Of a stretch of DNA of 64,000 nt, positions 51,908-63,262 are shown piece by piece. The position numbers were made by a program, and so were the translations under genes. Below the pieces are notes generated by a model. It was not told where the DNA came from, searched no databases, and was given only the letters and a program-made list of their open reading frames with translations. Location: contig RHPI01000003.1 in the NCBI GenBank assembly GCA_009103225.1, forward strand, positions 1 to 64,000. Reading direction: 5' to 3'. The stretch comes from Chlorokybus atmophyticus. Lineage: Eukaryota > Streptophyta > Chlorokybophyceae > Chlorokybales > Chlorokybaceae. The first letter of the stretch is position 1. Every line of letters begins with the position of its first letter.

Positions 51908-53687
51908 ATGGCTGGTAGAGGCGGCGGTGGTAGGCCTCTTGGTCTCGCTAGTGGGTTGGGGGACATGATGAGCGCCCTGCAGTCCGGCATAGAGGGCCGC
52001 AGCAGCGGTTATCTGGCCTCCCTGCCAAGGCCGGTGCGCCGCAGGGTGACCGCACTCAGAGGCCTGCAGGCCAAGCGGGATGCTCTTCAAGAGGAGTATG
52101 AAGCCGAGATGGCCGCTTTGCAGGTGAGCGGTACCCGAGCTAGGAGCTTACAGGCAGACAGTGCAGCGTAGTTTGCTCTCGGCATGCATGAAAGCTGATT
52201 GGTTGCATGCTACTTGACTACAGCTGGTCAGTGTTTAGGTTGCATCTGCAGTTGAGGTGTCTATTTGCATTCACTGGGTGAGCAATGTAGGTGTATGCTG
52301 CTGCTTTTCCTGCACATGCATGGCCCGTTGCATAATGAAGGTTATTTGTCTGTCTCACTATCAGTGTCGCTGTGCAGAAAAAGTACGATGCGTTGTACGA
52401 GCCGCTTTACTCGCGGAGAGCTGCTATTGTAATTGGAGCTGAGGAGCCGAGTGCCTCTGAGGTGGAAGCTGGAGAAGCTGCTGTGCCTGACTCTACAGCG
52501 GCTTCAGAGCTGCGTGACGGGCCGAAGATTCAGGAGATCGACACACCTGCCGGCGAGGACACTGAGGGCGCGAAGGGCATTCCTGAGTTCTGGTTGACTG
52601 CCATGAAGAATCTTGACGAGCTCGCGGTATGACCATGTTCAGCTGTTGCTGTTCTGCTGTTTATTGAGCCCAGCTTGCCATCAACGCATGCATGCTTATG
52701 TGTGTTGCATGTTCAAAACGCGTGGGTCCTTATGTCATCAGCTCAGTAGAAGCTCTGGTCCAGTTGCACCTTCTGTAAAGCTAAGGAATGCAAATGCTTG
52801 GCCACAGGAACACATCACAGAAAAGGATGAGGCCCCCTTGAAGGCGTTGAAGGACATCAGGACGTCATCGCTAACAGGAGAGCACAAGGGCTTCCAGTTG
52901 GACTTTGAGTTTGTTGAAAACGAGCACTTTGCAAACACGGTGCTAACAAAGAAGTACTTCATGATTGACGAGGTGAGTTATTGTCTGTCACATGGATGCA
53001 TTGCTCAGTGTATGCCCACATAACATGCATATCACTTGGGGTGACACCTGTTGGGGTGATTCTGTTGCCAGGAGGAGCCTACTCTGGAGCGAGCTGAGGG
53101 TACAGAGATTCAGTGGAAGGCCGGGAAGAACGTGACAGTGAAGTTGATGAAGAAGAAGGCGAAGAAGGGTGGCAAGGTGCTGACAAAGACCGAGAAGACG
53201 GACTCATTCTTCAACTTCTTCAGTCCGCCGGATGTGCCAGAAGACGACCAGGACCTGGACGAGGAGGAGATGGAGCAGCTGCAGGAGTACATGGAGGAGG
53301 ATTACATGATGGGCGCCGCCATCCGAGAGAAGCTCGTCCCGCACGCAGCATCGTGGTTTACCGGCGAGGCGTATGAGGAGGGCGAAGAAGAGGAAGAAGA
53401 AGACGAGGAGGGCGACGAGGAGGATGAGGAGGACGAGGACGAGGAGGATGAGGAGGAGGTATGCTTCCCGTTCTCATGTGTTAACACTCCGTGATTGACA
53501 GTCTAGATTTGCCATGTTTTCTGAGTTGACTCGCCCGCAGGAGGACGACGAGGATGAGGACGATGAAGAAGAGGAGGAGATGTCTCCTCCAAAGACCACG
53601 AAAAAGGGCAGACATGCTGCGGCCAAGGCCAAGGCAGGTGCCGGCGCTCAAGGTGGTGAGCAGCCTGCTGAATGTAAGCAGCAATGA
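51908..53687 (+). CDS. NAP1: Nucleosome assembly protein 1 (NAP1-family histone chaperone)
   Basis: Start ATG 51908 ([20 protein letters not shown]). Exons are 51908-52122, 52376-52627, about 52811-52972, about 53072-53459 and 53541-53687. Family signatures in order are [20 protein letters not shown] (dimerisation helix), [101 protein letters not shown] and [17 protein letters not shown]. An acidic Glu/Asp tail, a basic [11 protein letters not shown] patch and a final CKQQ CaaX box follow, then TGA 53687. NAP1 binds H2A-H2B, shuttles between cytoplasm and nucleus and assists nucleosome assembly. The CaaX box predicts farnesylation, as in land-plant NAP1. Confidence 0.95.
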
Positions 53688-55214
53688 TCCTTCAGCCACG
53701 CAGAGAAAGAGAGCAGAACCAACCCACACACAAAAATCCCCCCCTTTCGCCCCCAGTGCCTGGCACTTATTCTTGGTGTTGACTTAGTAGCGCCCTGTGA
53801 GGCGGTGCGTAGTGACTTGATGATGGTTTTTGGCCTTTGTTGTATAGTGTCCAGCAAGTGGTTAGTTTGTCTGATTAGTAGAACCAGATGTTCCAGCTGG
53901 ATGCACTATCGTTGTGTATTCCATGGTGGTGGTCTGCATATGTTTTTGATAAAGCGTCAATTGATGAGTACCTGACTGGCAGTGATATGATCACTATCCT
54001 GGTGAGTAAGAGTCAGGTCACATGTTTGTTGAAGGAATAAGTTCGCTTGCATTGTCCTGTCGCTGGTGGTGACACCTTTTTGTGCTACATTGATGCAGTG
54101 TTTGGATAGTGTACCGTGGTTAATGAAATCTACAACGAAGCATTGTCACTTGCTAACTGCAACATCATGTATATGCATGTTTACTCAACATAGTTCCTCA
54201 TTAACAGTTACATGCATTGTACATTAATTCACTACTTTCTTCTCGGTGGAGACAATACAGCCATTCACACTCATCATATGTACGAAGATGTTTATAGTAT
54301 TTCCACTGAGAACAAGCAGTGCACAATGTATATCACTGTTGATGCATTGAGCAATCTCATCTCTGTACATACACAGTTGCGTGTCAACAGTTCCGGGAAA
54401 ATGTTGATGTGAAGGGGCATTACAGTTTTCCCCCTGGGCATAGCCTGCATGTTGCATGATGTGTACAAAGTTGACAATAGCAATATGTCATGCGGTGGTG
54501 AAGACATCAGGGTGCAAGGTGTATGCATTGATATGAGGGGCAATTGCGACTTTCCCCCTGGGCATAGGCTGAATTATGCATATCGTGTACAAAGTTGTCA
54601 ATAGTAACATGCGTTTGTGACGACATGAGGCTGCAAAGTGCATACGTTACATTTTCGCAGCAGATGGAGATAGTAAAATCAAGTATACGGTATGATACAT
54701 GTGTACAAAGTATGCAATAGCAGCAGCAGATGGAGGCTATTGTAAGTATTACCAAGTTAGTGTAAGGTGTTGGAGTGCAATGTGTATTATATTTGCACAG
54801 ACTACTGTGGTTGATCACTTGTAGTAGTAGCTGAAGTTTTGCAAATGCGTAGTTATCTGCCCAGAGCAAGTAATTATTTTGATGTACAAGGCAACAAAAT
54901 CAGATTCTGATAGTGACTGTACTACTCCCCAGCATATGTATTTGCGCTATTAGATGTACAACGGGTCTACACATTCCAATACTACTAGTCAACAATTATA
55001 TGAGATATGCAGGTTGTTTGTAACATGGTAAGTCCAAGTAAACAAAGTCGCTACATTTCAACGAGAACATGCCACAGCAACTAGTTGCACAACATCTGCA
55101 CATTCCGTTATTACAGTGAGGATTGGGTCTGCAAAATTGCTAAACTAAGGTAACCTACTGTATGTACACTTATCCGTTCTGGAATATAACCGGCTCAAAG
55201 TGCAACAATTTTAC
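53688..55214. other. 1.5-kb spacer between convergent NAP1 and LEA-like genes
   Basis: No exon-like frame is seen. The first few hundred bases are probably the NAP1 3' UTR. The rest is AT-richer and holds the ~123-bp repeat listed separately. Confidence 0.5.
54413..54655. repeat. ~123-bp diverged tandem repeat
   Basis: Two units start AGGGGCA(A)TT at 54413 and 54536. They share TTTCCCCCTGGGCATAG, GTGTACAAAGTTG(A/T)CAATAG and GACATCAGGGTGCAA / GACATGAGGCTGCAA. A third partial unit (GTGTACAAAGTATGCAATAGCAG) is at about 54698-54722. Confidence 0.8.
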
Positions 55215-56322
55215 TTAAGCGTTCTGGTTTGACCAGGGGCTGCCATCGGGCTGTATGCACACGTAAAAACAATGTTAACATTGCAAAAACATCATTAACC
55301 ATATAGCAGATGCTCATGCACAGTATGATACAGCAGAGCTGGTTGGTTACTTACGATGCCACGAGCGGTCTTCTCAAGATCTTCCCGCGCGCCAAGACCC
55401 TCCTTGGGACCGGCAACATAATCCTGCACCTCCTTGGCTTGCTGCAAAACAACCACAACAACATATTCAGCCAGTAGTTGGAGCACCTTTCACTGTGCAC
55501 TCTAAAAATGTTGCCTTTGAAGTGAGCCTGATGTGCTGGTAATGTTGGAACTCACCTCATCAATGTTGGCGCCAGGGAGAGACTTGCCCTCAGAGTCAAC
55601 AGCTTCCTTCACAAAGTCTTTTGTCTCAGAGGCAGAGTTGCTGACCGCCTCGCCAATATCTCCAACCTTCTCCTTGATGTTCTGGACGGTGCTCGAAGCA
55701 TTCTTCTTGGCTCCCTCGACCAGGTCGGCGGCGGTGTCCACAACATTGTCAGCGGTATTCTCCGCATCCGCACCAACATCAGGAGCCTGCTTCTTGATAT
55801 TCTGGGCGGCGCTGTCGACGTTCTTCTTAACATCCTCGCCAGCATCGGCAGCCTTGTCCTTGACATTCTGGGCGGTGCTCTCGACGTTCTTCTTGGCACC
55901 CTCAACCAGGTCGCTGGCGGTGTCCTTAGCTTTGTCGGCGGTGCGCTCCGGACCTTCCTCAATAGACCAGTCGCCGGTCTTCTTCGCAGTCTCCACAGGG
56001 TTCTCCTTGGGGTCAACCGCCCTCACCACAAACAAACCCCTGCAACACATCCGCAAATTCAATCACCAAGTTCAACATACCAACCACTGGCATATGACCA
56101 GTGGACTTCATGTCAATCTTACACTTGAATGGTATGCCTGCATGCACGCAACCTTGCGTGCAGACAGTGTTGCATCCAGGGGGCTTCATGGGCGTACACT
56201 TGCCTGCGAGAGGGGGTGCGGACTGAGGGGGCGGCGGGGCGTGCTGTTGGGCGAGCAGAGGGGCGAAGGGAGGCCACGGGGCGGGCCACGACCATGTTCA
56301 CGGCTGCGATGGAGGAAGCCAT
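55215..56322 (-). CDS. Plastid-targeted LEA-like (group 3 / COR type) protein
   Basis: ATG 56322 begins an Ala/Arg/Ser/Pro transit peptide (MASSIAAVNMVVARPVASLR, then PTARPAAP). Exon 1 ends at a CAG|GCAAGT donor, a GC-AG intron. Exon 2 (about 55556-56040) has repeats of DLVEGAKKN, STAQNVKDKAADAGEDV, VDSAAQNIKKQAPDVGAD and STVQNIKEKVGDIGEAVS. Exon 3 (55376-55442) is QAKEVQDYVAGPKEGLGARE, and the last exon ends PDGSPWSNQNA, TAA at 55215. The amphipathic Ala/Lys/Asp-rich repeats are typical of late-embryogenesis-abundant/cold-regulated proteins, which protect membranes and enzymes during drying or freezing. No cysteine follows the transit peptide. Confidence 0.8.
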
Positions 56323-56661
56323 GTTTTTGGAATGTAGTGGAAGCTACTGGTTGGACTTGGTTGTATGCTACTGTTGCAGGAACTACAAGTGTGACTGCTG
56401 ATCTACGTGCCCAGGGCATGGCCATGCATATATATAGCAGCGCAGGCTGCGCAGCAGTGCGTGGCCATGTCTGTCTGATTGTGCCACGTCGGCGGCCACG
56501 CCTAGGCAGAGATCAGATCTCCCGCCACCGCTGAGCAGACGGGGACGCCTGGCGCTCTTGGGCGCACTATATCCGATCTCCCTCAGCGCCGGTGTCAGGC
56601 GTGCGTGTATGCTGTACGTTACAAATGATAACTGTTGTTTTTACTAGATTCTGTTATGTGC

Positions 56662-56733
56662 ATCGGAGTGGCGCAGTGGAAGCGTGGTGGGCCCATAACC
56701 CACAGGTCCTTGGATCGAAACCAAGCTCCGATA
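56662..56733 (+). tRNA. trnfM/tRNA-iMet: Initiator tRNA-Met (CAU)
   Basis: 72 nt fold completely. The acceptor stem ATCGGAG / CTCCGAT (7 bp) has the eukaryotic initiator A1-U72 pair. The anticodon arm GTGGG-CCCATAA-CCCAC has three consecutive G-C pairs next to the loop. The T loop is ATCGAAA (A54, no T-psi-C), and the discriminator is A. The A box (TGGCGCAGTGG) and B box (GGATCGAAACC) are intact. A TTTT pol III terminator is at about 56753-56756. No intron. It carries the first methionine to cytosolic ribosomes. Its nucleotides 26-39 are what the copia primer site at 766-779 is complementary to. Confidence 0.97.
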
Positions 56734-56837
56734 CTGAGCTTCCCGACATTCCTTTTGGCGTCGGGTGTTGCCGGCTCGAAATCCGTGCGTCATGAGTTGA
56801 CAATTGCAGTGCTATGCATTCGGTAGCCAAATGGGCT

Positions 56838-57019
56838 CTACTGTGGCTCGACCCCGTGGCCCCGACAGCTGTCATGCTGTGTGTTTAGGAGGGCTCAGCC
56901 TCCTCGTGTATGCCTGCATCCAGTCCCGCTACTGTGGCTCGACCCCATGGCCCCGACAGCTGTCATGCTGTGTGTTTGAGAGGGCTCAGCCTCCTCGTGT
57001 ATGCCTACATCCAGTCCCG
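56838..57019. repeat. 91-bp tandem duplication downstream of the tRNA gene
   Basis: Two units starting CTACTGTGGCTCGACCCC (56838 and 56929) differ by only a few bases. Each contains the palindrome GACAGCTGTC and a stem-loop region near AGGAGGGCTCAGCCTCCT; in the second unit the left arm is altered to GAGAGGGCTCAGCCTCCT. No coding role. Confidence 0.9.
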
Positions 57020-57699
57020 CGTTTGCGCTTTGTTATCGTGACCATCCACAGCACTAACCAATCTCGCGCGAGTCCTTGTGGTTTCTTTAAGGTCTAATAG
57101 CGGGACTTTGAATGTCTCGCGCATGCAATTCACCTTTTCGGCTGGTCCGATGGAACTTCCGACATGGAGGTCCCTCAATCCCACCTGATCCCTTGACAAG
57201 GGTTGAAGCCACAACGGACCCAAGTTTTAAAGCCTGAGTTTTAGGGCCCGCAGCCCGTATAAACTTCGTATGGACCCAAAACGCGAACGCGCTGCGGTTT
57301 TTGAGTTAGGTTTTGCATCGATGCAGTAAAACCTCGTATCAATTTTGTAACACTCCAAAAATGCACAGTTAGGGGGTAAAAACAAATCATCATTAGGGTT
57401 TCGCGCGCATTTAATAGCTTCCCGCCTTGATCGCCACTGTCATTCACATCGTGAGCGCCTTCGTGCTTGCAGACGGCAGGCACATGGAGGGTGTGGGTGA
57501 TGGCAGCGGTGGCGGTGAGGATGAAAGCGGTGGTGGTATGGGTTGGCAGCCGCCTCTTCGTATGCCGGCGGCTGCGGCATGGCAAGCGGCTGACTTTCGG
57601 CCGCAGCCAGGAGCACTCAACGGTGTGGGCGTTGATGCGACATCCGCTCAATATGCGACCCATACAGCTCCCTCCTTTGACACACAGGTAGGTGGACTG

Positions 57700-57910
57700 T
57701 GCATGCTGGTTGGGGTGTTGTGCTAGCACGTTTTGGGGGTGTTGTCGTCAACTGTGCATGCTTGTGCAAGCCATTGTTGAGGTTGTTGTCAACAATAACT
57801 GTGCATACTGATGTAAGCAGGTGTTTGGGGTGTTGTCGTCAACGCATGCTTGTGCAAGCAGGTGTTCAGGGTGTTGTCAATAACAACTGTGCATGCTTAT
57901 GCATGCAGTC
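57700..57910. repeat. ~60-bp degenerate tandem repeat in the first SANT-gene intron
   Basis: Units share GTTGGGGTGTTGTCGTCAAC(A/T), AACTGTGCATGCTTGTGCAAGC and a GTAAGCAGGTGTT-like end. About four copies run up to the acceptor at about 57909. Confidence 0.6.
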
Positions 57911-59336
57911 TGCTGTTGGGGCGTTGTTGACAAGTGTTTTTGCCTTGTTTACGACTGGCTGAGGCGAATGCACGGAGCCAACTCGAGCACACCCAATGTC
58001 GACCAACCCACTCAGTCTACACAACCACCTCCATCTACACAAGTGCCAGGGGGAGGGGCTTGGAGGGACAGTCAGCATTAGCACATCTGCTGGAGGGCCT
58101 TACCCGTCCACTCCGCAGCAGACAACACCTCAGCCCGCCACATCAGCTACTGTCAACAAGCTACCCAAAGCACCACCGAAGTGAGGTTAGAGTGCTGATG
58201 TCTGCAGGCAGTGGTGCATGTGTTGCGCGGTGTCTTTGCTGACTTGCGGTATGCATAGAGCGCCTAAGGAAACAGCCTGCAGCCGCCCTAAGCCAAGAGA
58301 CCAAGCATCCCCGTGAATCTGACTGGACTCTGGACGAAATCACGAGTCTTGTGCGCGGTTGGTATGATGTTGACCAGGCCACCAAAGCGGGTGGTGCATT
58401 GGCAAAGAATAAGTCTGCTTAAACTCGCTGGAAGGAGGTGGTGAAGTGCTGTGAAAAAGAGCAGCCTGAGATGATGGGTTGGGGCCGCAACCCAGAGTCA
58501 TGCAAACAAAAGTGAGTACAACACTTGTTGATTAGCATGTGAACCCGCAAGCAAGTCAGATTTCGTTGCAAATTTTACACGGTGACTAAGGACTGAGGGA
58601 TTGACTGGTGCCTGAGCCTGCTTGAGCCTGCCTGTTGCTGCCTGAAATGTTGTTTTTTGACTATTGGGTTTGCCGTTGGCTTAAGTGGACTGACGCAGAC
58701 GGCCGCGGGCCGAAAGTGGTTGTCAGTGGCATTAATCGGCCGAGAGTTGTCAACCAGTTACCCTTTGGTCGATGTGCACAGACGGCTGTTAGCCGGTAGT
58801 TACGGACAGCTGACAGCAATAGCCGGCAGTTTCTTTGCCGTTAAACTGCTGTTAATATGTGACCCTTGCCGTTTGACAAAAGTTGGCAATTCTTGCCGTA
58901 AGCCAACACTAACATGCCATGCAGCTTGTACAAACCTTGGACTGATTGTTTGGTGTTGCACCTATAAGCCCACAATATATACAATGTACCGGCAGTGGTG
59001 AGAGTATGTCCACTTGCAACTGAGCAGCCGACTTGCGCATGAAACTACCCTATAACATTGAGTCCGCATGGCCCAAAATCTGCTCGAGCTGGGGCACTTG
59101 TGATCATCCTGCACACTTTGCGCTATGGATGGCCTGGCGCGAAACACACAATGGTAGAAGCAATTACCATCCGTTGGCGCATTGAAGTGGTCCCTTGAGG
59201 CGAGCTGGCCACTTAGCATGACTGATGGCCGTATGCGGGTTGCGGCCAGCTTTTCTGATGACCGTTGGCAGGTGGTGACCCCTGTTGCATGCGCATACAG
59301 CACTCAAATGGCGTGTCCAACTGTGGACGGCAAGAG

Positions 59337-60814
59337 TCACAGTGACTGATAAAGTACCTGAGTTTGGGGCAGACCGCCGGCTTCAACTTGCAGCGGGTGG
59401 GGTAAGGTAGGTGCAGAAGCCACATCGGTTGTTGCATTGTGCTGTGGTCTTGCCGGAGGCGGCAAGAAGGATTGTTGCCCCGCAATTACCGCTGCTGCTC
59501 GTGGAGGAGATGGCAGTGCATGAAGGACTGGTGCCGCGGAAGGTGGTTGCGCTCTGGCTGCGAGGGGAGCAGGAGCGGTAGGTGAGACCACTTGTGCATG
59601 CAGCAAGGGGGAAATGTATACAGGACCTAGGATAAGAGGGCTCACAATGTTGCAAAGGATGAATATAAGCTTATGCAGTGCCTGACGCATTGTTACCAAG
59701 GCACGAGCATAAAAGACAGCGACTTACCTCAATGGCCCGTGGGCTGCATGGAGCAGGGGAAGCCATAGGGGCTGACAAGGTGGTATTGGGTGCACTCTCC
59801 CCGCCACCCTCGATCGCAAACTCGTCACGGAGCTCGTGAGCCATGGGCACATCATGCGCCACTGCCCCAATGGACATGTCGGGATTCAACAGGCCAACAT
59901 GCATGTTAAACTGATGCCGCATTGCCGCCGCGCCCATCAGCAAGTGGGATTGAAGGACCAGTTGATGGGATTAAATCCAGGCTTGCATAGGAGCTCCAAC
60001 AGGACCTAGTGCACTGTGGTGCTGTCAACCAATCACATGTGGGTTAACTGCATGCTTGCAACACTGCAATTGCAATAGTCAACTGCGTCACACCGTCATC
60101 AGTTAGTTGCTTCGAACAGTCACCTGCGGCATTGCTAGTTGATGCACAAATGATTGCATGGACTGCGTCATTGCTGGTTGATGCACTATTGGTTGAATGC
60201 CGGACAATGGCCACGCGCTCCTGTGCTCAAACCCAGCCTACTTCGTTCGGCACGCGCGCGCGACTTCGCACGCTCACGCACATCCTAGCATGCAAAGGTA
60301 GGCATGCATTGGAGGTGCATGCAGTTAGCATGCACAGCGAGATTGGCAACAACATACCGCCGCCCAGCTCTGTCTATCTGCTCTGACTTCCGCAATGTCG
60401 GCTTGACTGTAGGGTGGGTATGGGTGAATAGTGGAGGCCTGCAGCCACGCTACATATATCACATGGACTGCGCTAAAAAACAAATTGCTCTTGCAAGGAA
60501 ATGCATGTGACTGTTGTTGTTGAGCGTACCTCGGCATTCCTTTGTGCTTGTTCCCACAGCCGCAATTGGTCCCGCATGGCTCTGACAAGGGGCTCTAAGG
60601 ACTGCAGCTCCTGATCCACTCCTTGTTGCAGAAAGCGAGCCACCAAGCAGCTCTCTGTGTAAAGATGGTCATTAATGGCTTGCCTGCTGGTTTGTCCAAT
60701 GTTGGTGATGCATGTTGGACAGTCCCATTGCTGACGCCTGCCATGATCCATGACGTGGCCCCCGGTAGTAGCTGGCTTCGCTGCTTGAACTCTTACGACC
60801 ACAACTTCTCGCAA
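59337..60814 (-). CDS. C2HC zinc-finger protein nested in the SANT-gene intron
   Basis: Minus-strand exons: about 60530-60814 (MREVVVVRVQAAKPATTGGH, then a finger W-D-C-P-T-C-x14-H-x5-C and the helix QQGVDQELQSLEPLVRAMRD), about 59730-59943 (MRHQFNMHVGLLNPDMSIGA) and 59337-59600 (Pro/Ala-rich, GLPQTQVLYQSL, stop). Donors are GT. The acceptors are less certain, and the start may lie further upstream. The finger has the same spacing as the protein at 1203-2942. It is probably a gene of a nested transposon. I do not recognise a transposase domain. Confidence 0.45.
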
Positions 60815-60909
60815 GATGTGCCACGCCGCCGCAGCCGCCGCCTCCTCCTCCGACTCCTGGTCCTCCGCCTCCTAGTCGAACCTAATGCCTTGTTGGTATA
60901 ATTGTCGCA

Positions 60910-61595
60910 GACAAGTCATGGCGGAGATTTGAGGTGACCGACACTGCAGACCCGGAGCGGAGGAGATACATCCATGAATGGGGCAATCCCATAATCTGGC
61001 AAATGATCGTGCAATGCTGGTCCCACGCCGTCACTACACCTGGTCGCCGGCAGCTGATAGTCAACCACCTCACATACATGTTGCTTACGTTGAGCACTCT
61101 GAACTCCATCATTAGCAATTCAGGAATGCTGTTGCCCCAAACTACAAGCTTGCAGACGCGTTGCAGTGAATAGTGGCTTTCGATGCCACTAAGACATGCC
61201 TGTAAAGTACGTAGGTGGAGCGCATCCTAAAGGGCAAGGATGGAGACCCTCTCCTAGCTGCCAGCATAGACACACATGAAGAGTACCTCAGCGAAATCAA
61301 CACCATGATCATGTCAATGAAGCGGGAGATGAGGCAACGGTACGCAGCCCTCCAGCCATTCACCCTTGTGAAACGCCGCACTGCATCTTGTGGCGAATAT
61401 TTGAAAGATCCCAATCGGCGCCGGCCGCAAGAGACAGCAGCTCGTGACCCGCTCGCTGAGGGAAAAGCGGCATTTCATTGGCTGGCACAACCGTTTGAGA
61501 AGGAAGAGCAAGCTCCGGCGTCTCCTCCACAGGCCCCAGCGCGTGGTGCTTTGTTCCATGATGACGAGCAAATCGATGATGGAGAGGAGCTGTAG
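60910..61595 (+). CDS. Unrecognised protein in the SANT-gene intron
   Basis: Exon-like stretches at 60910-61140 (DKSWRFEVTDTADPERRRYI, EWGNPIIWQMIVQCWSHAVT) and 61213-61595 (VERILKGKDGDPLLAASIDT, YLSEINTMIMSMKREMRQRY, acidic C terminus DDEQIDDGEEL, TAG). The joint between the two exons is not clear. No domain is recognised. It is probably part of the same nested element as the minus-strand C2HC gene, with which it is divergent (starts about 100 bp apart). Confidence 0.4.
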
Positions 61596-61976
61596 CGCAC
61601 TTGATAGTCCGTTTAGCTGGTAGTGTACATAGCTACAAGGCTCTTGTGACTGGATGTTGTGCATCTTAAACTAGCTCAGTCGATCGTCATTATGCTCATG
61701 CATGTCAATACTTGCATCCCTATGCTATACAACAGAATTGCATTCGAGTCACATAATCGAACTACAAGCCTTGGCAAGTGACAAAGAGACACTGTACACA
61801 TTTCAGGTACATGTACACAGCACAGGCGCATAACAATGCTGGCGATCAATGACAGTCGCGTGTAGTCAAGCTATGCAAATACATATGACGACAGTTAGGC
61901 ATTAGTCACCTTCAGTTGTTAAAGAATGCCTTATCTTGTCGATAATTACCTAGTTGGTGCTTGTGAATTAGGCTTA

Positions 61977-62275
61977 GTCGCCTGCGCTGGACTGGTGTGT
62001 AACCGGCAGGTGCCTGTCACATAGGCTGAGTCACCTAAGTAAGACTGATGTGTAATTTGCAAATGCCTGCTAATTAGGTGTAGTCACCTGTTAAGGCCTG
62101 ATGTGTAACTTATAGGTGCCCGTTGATTAGTTGTAGTCACCTAGTAAGGCCTGATGTGTAACTAACAGGTGCATGTACATTATACAAAGTCACCTGTTAA
62201 GGCCTGATAGGTAACTAACAGGCGCCTGTTAATTAGGCATAGTCAACTGTTAAAGACTAAATTGTAACAAAAAGG
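61977..62275. repeat. 53-bp tandem array, six units
   Basis: Units begin GTC(A/G)CCT at 61977, 62030, 62083, 62136, 62189 and GTCAACT at 62242, an exact 53-bp period. The shared core is GTTAAGGCCTGATGTGTAAC followed by AGGTGCCTGTTAATTAGGC-like sequence. It lies in the SANT-gene intron just upstream of the exon at 62434. Confidence 0.95.
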
Positions 62276-63262
62276 GCCTAATAGTAACGGAAGTTACTAT
62301 TAGGTCCCTGTATTAAAATTACAGGTGGACTGAGCCACAACAGTCTAGATTAGTGTCCTAAGGTGCACGACCGTTGCCAATATTTAGTCGGCCGGCAGGG
62401 AAAACATATTGCGACGTTGTGATGGGTTTCCAGGTGGCAGCAATTGCGTGCACAATACATGACGCTCCGCGGTTACATGGGCGAGAGCGGTAAAGCCAGC
62501 TACTTTAAGTGCACACCTGAGATGAGGGAGGACTATGGGTGGCAGAAATGCTTGCTGCTGAATGACCTTGAGGTGAGCTTTGGTTGCAACAGGTGTCAGC
62601 CTAAATGGTAACAAGTGCTAAATGTAAGCCTGTGCTGCAGCTGTACGAAGGCATGGTGTCGTGGCTCGATGACAGTCACGCGGCTGATCCAGCAGCTCCA
62701 TGGGACTCTGGCTCACCAAATGAGCAGAGTGAAGGTGTGACCACAGCATCTGGCAGCAAGAAAATGGGCAAAAAAAAAACAGCTGCTACCGCTGACAACT
62801 TCATTCACCCCGTGCGTGAAGATCAAGAGTTCAGCCGTTCACTTCTTGCTGAGATGTGTGCTCAAAGTAGTAAGGCCACTGCAGCAATGGTAGAACAGAT
62901 GACTGCCGACCGCGAGGCATTCGTGTCGTCATTTGACAAGGTGGCGACAGCACTCGCAAACTTCAAGGCAGCCTAAGCTCTGATAAACACATTGCCGTGC
63001 ATGTGTGTAGCATGTGTGGTTGGCTCTTTTTTGCTGTGTATGTAAGTATCATGTAAGCTGTATGGCAGTGCATGGCAATGACGAGCTCATCACCCGGATG
63101 ACGCTGCCACAAATAGTATGTGACATTGTCTCAATTCCTTGCAAACATTTCAGCAAGTAAGTCGCATACGTAGTTGGCATTGTTGTTAGGCCATAAACTT
63201 TGAACTTCTGGTTGTATGTTATCTTCAAGCAGGTGCTCAGGCTGCAGTGCCTGCAGTATAAT

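Larger units (their letters stand above)
57484..62976 (+). pseudogene. Myb/SANT-like (trihelix) protein of the Harbinger element, disrupted
   Basis: Exon 1 starts at ATG 57484 (MEGVGDGSGGGEDESGGGMG). The next exons reach about 58184 and 58511, the last with the SANT core DWTLDEITSLVRGWYDVD, then TRWKEVVKCCEKEQPEMMGW and ESCKQ. After a 3.9-kb intron, exon 62434-62572 (KWQQLRAQYMTLRGYMGESG, then REDYGWQKCLLLNDLE) and exon 62641-62976 (LYEGMVSWLDDSH, C-terminal coiled coil, TAA) continue in exact phase (AA|G then GAG|CTG). Defects are an in-frame TAA at 58420-58422 inside the SANT domain and a reading-frame change around 58260-58316 just before it. The protein would normally bind the transposon ends and bring the transposase into the nucleus. 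Confidence 0.72.

Noticed and set aside
61977-62275. CRISPR array
   Set aside because: The 53-bp units are directly tandem with no unique spacers, in a eukaryotic transposon intron.
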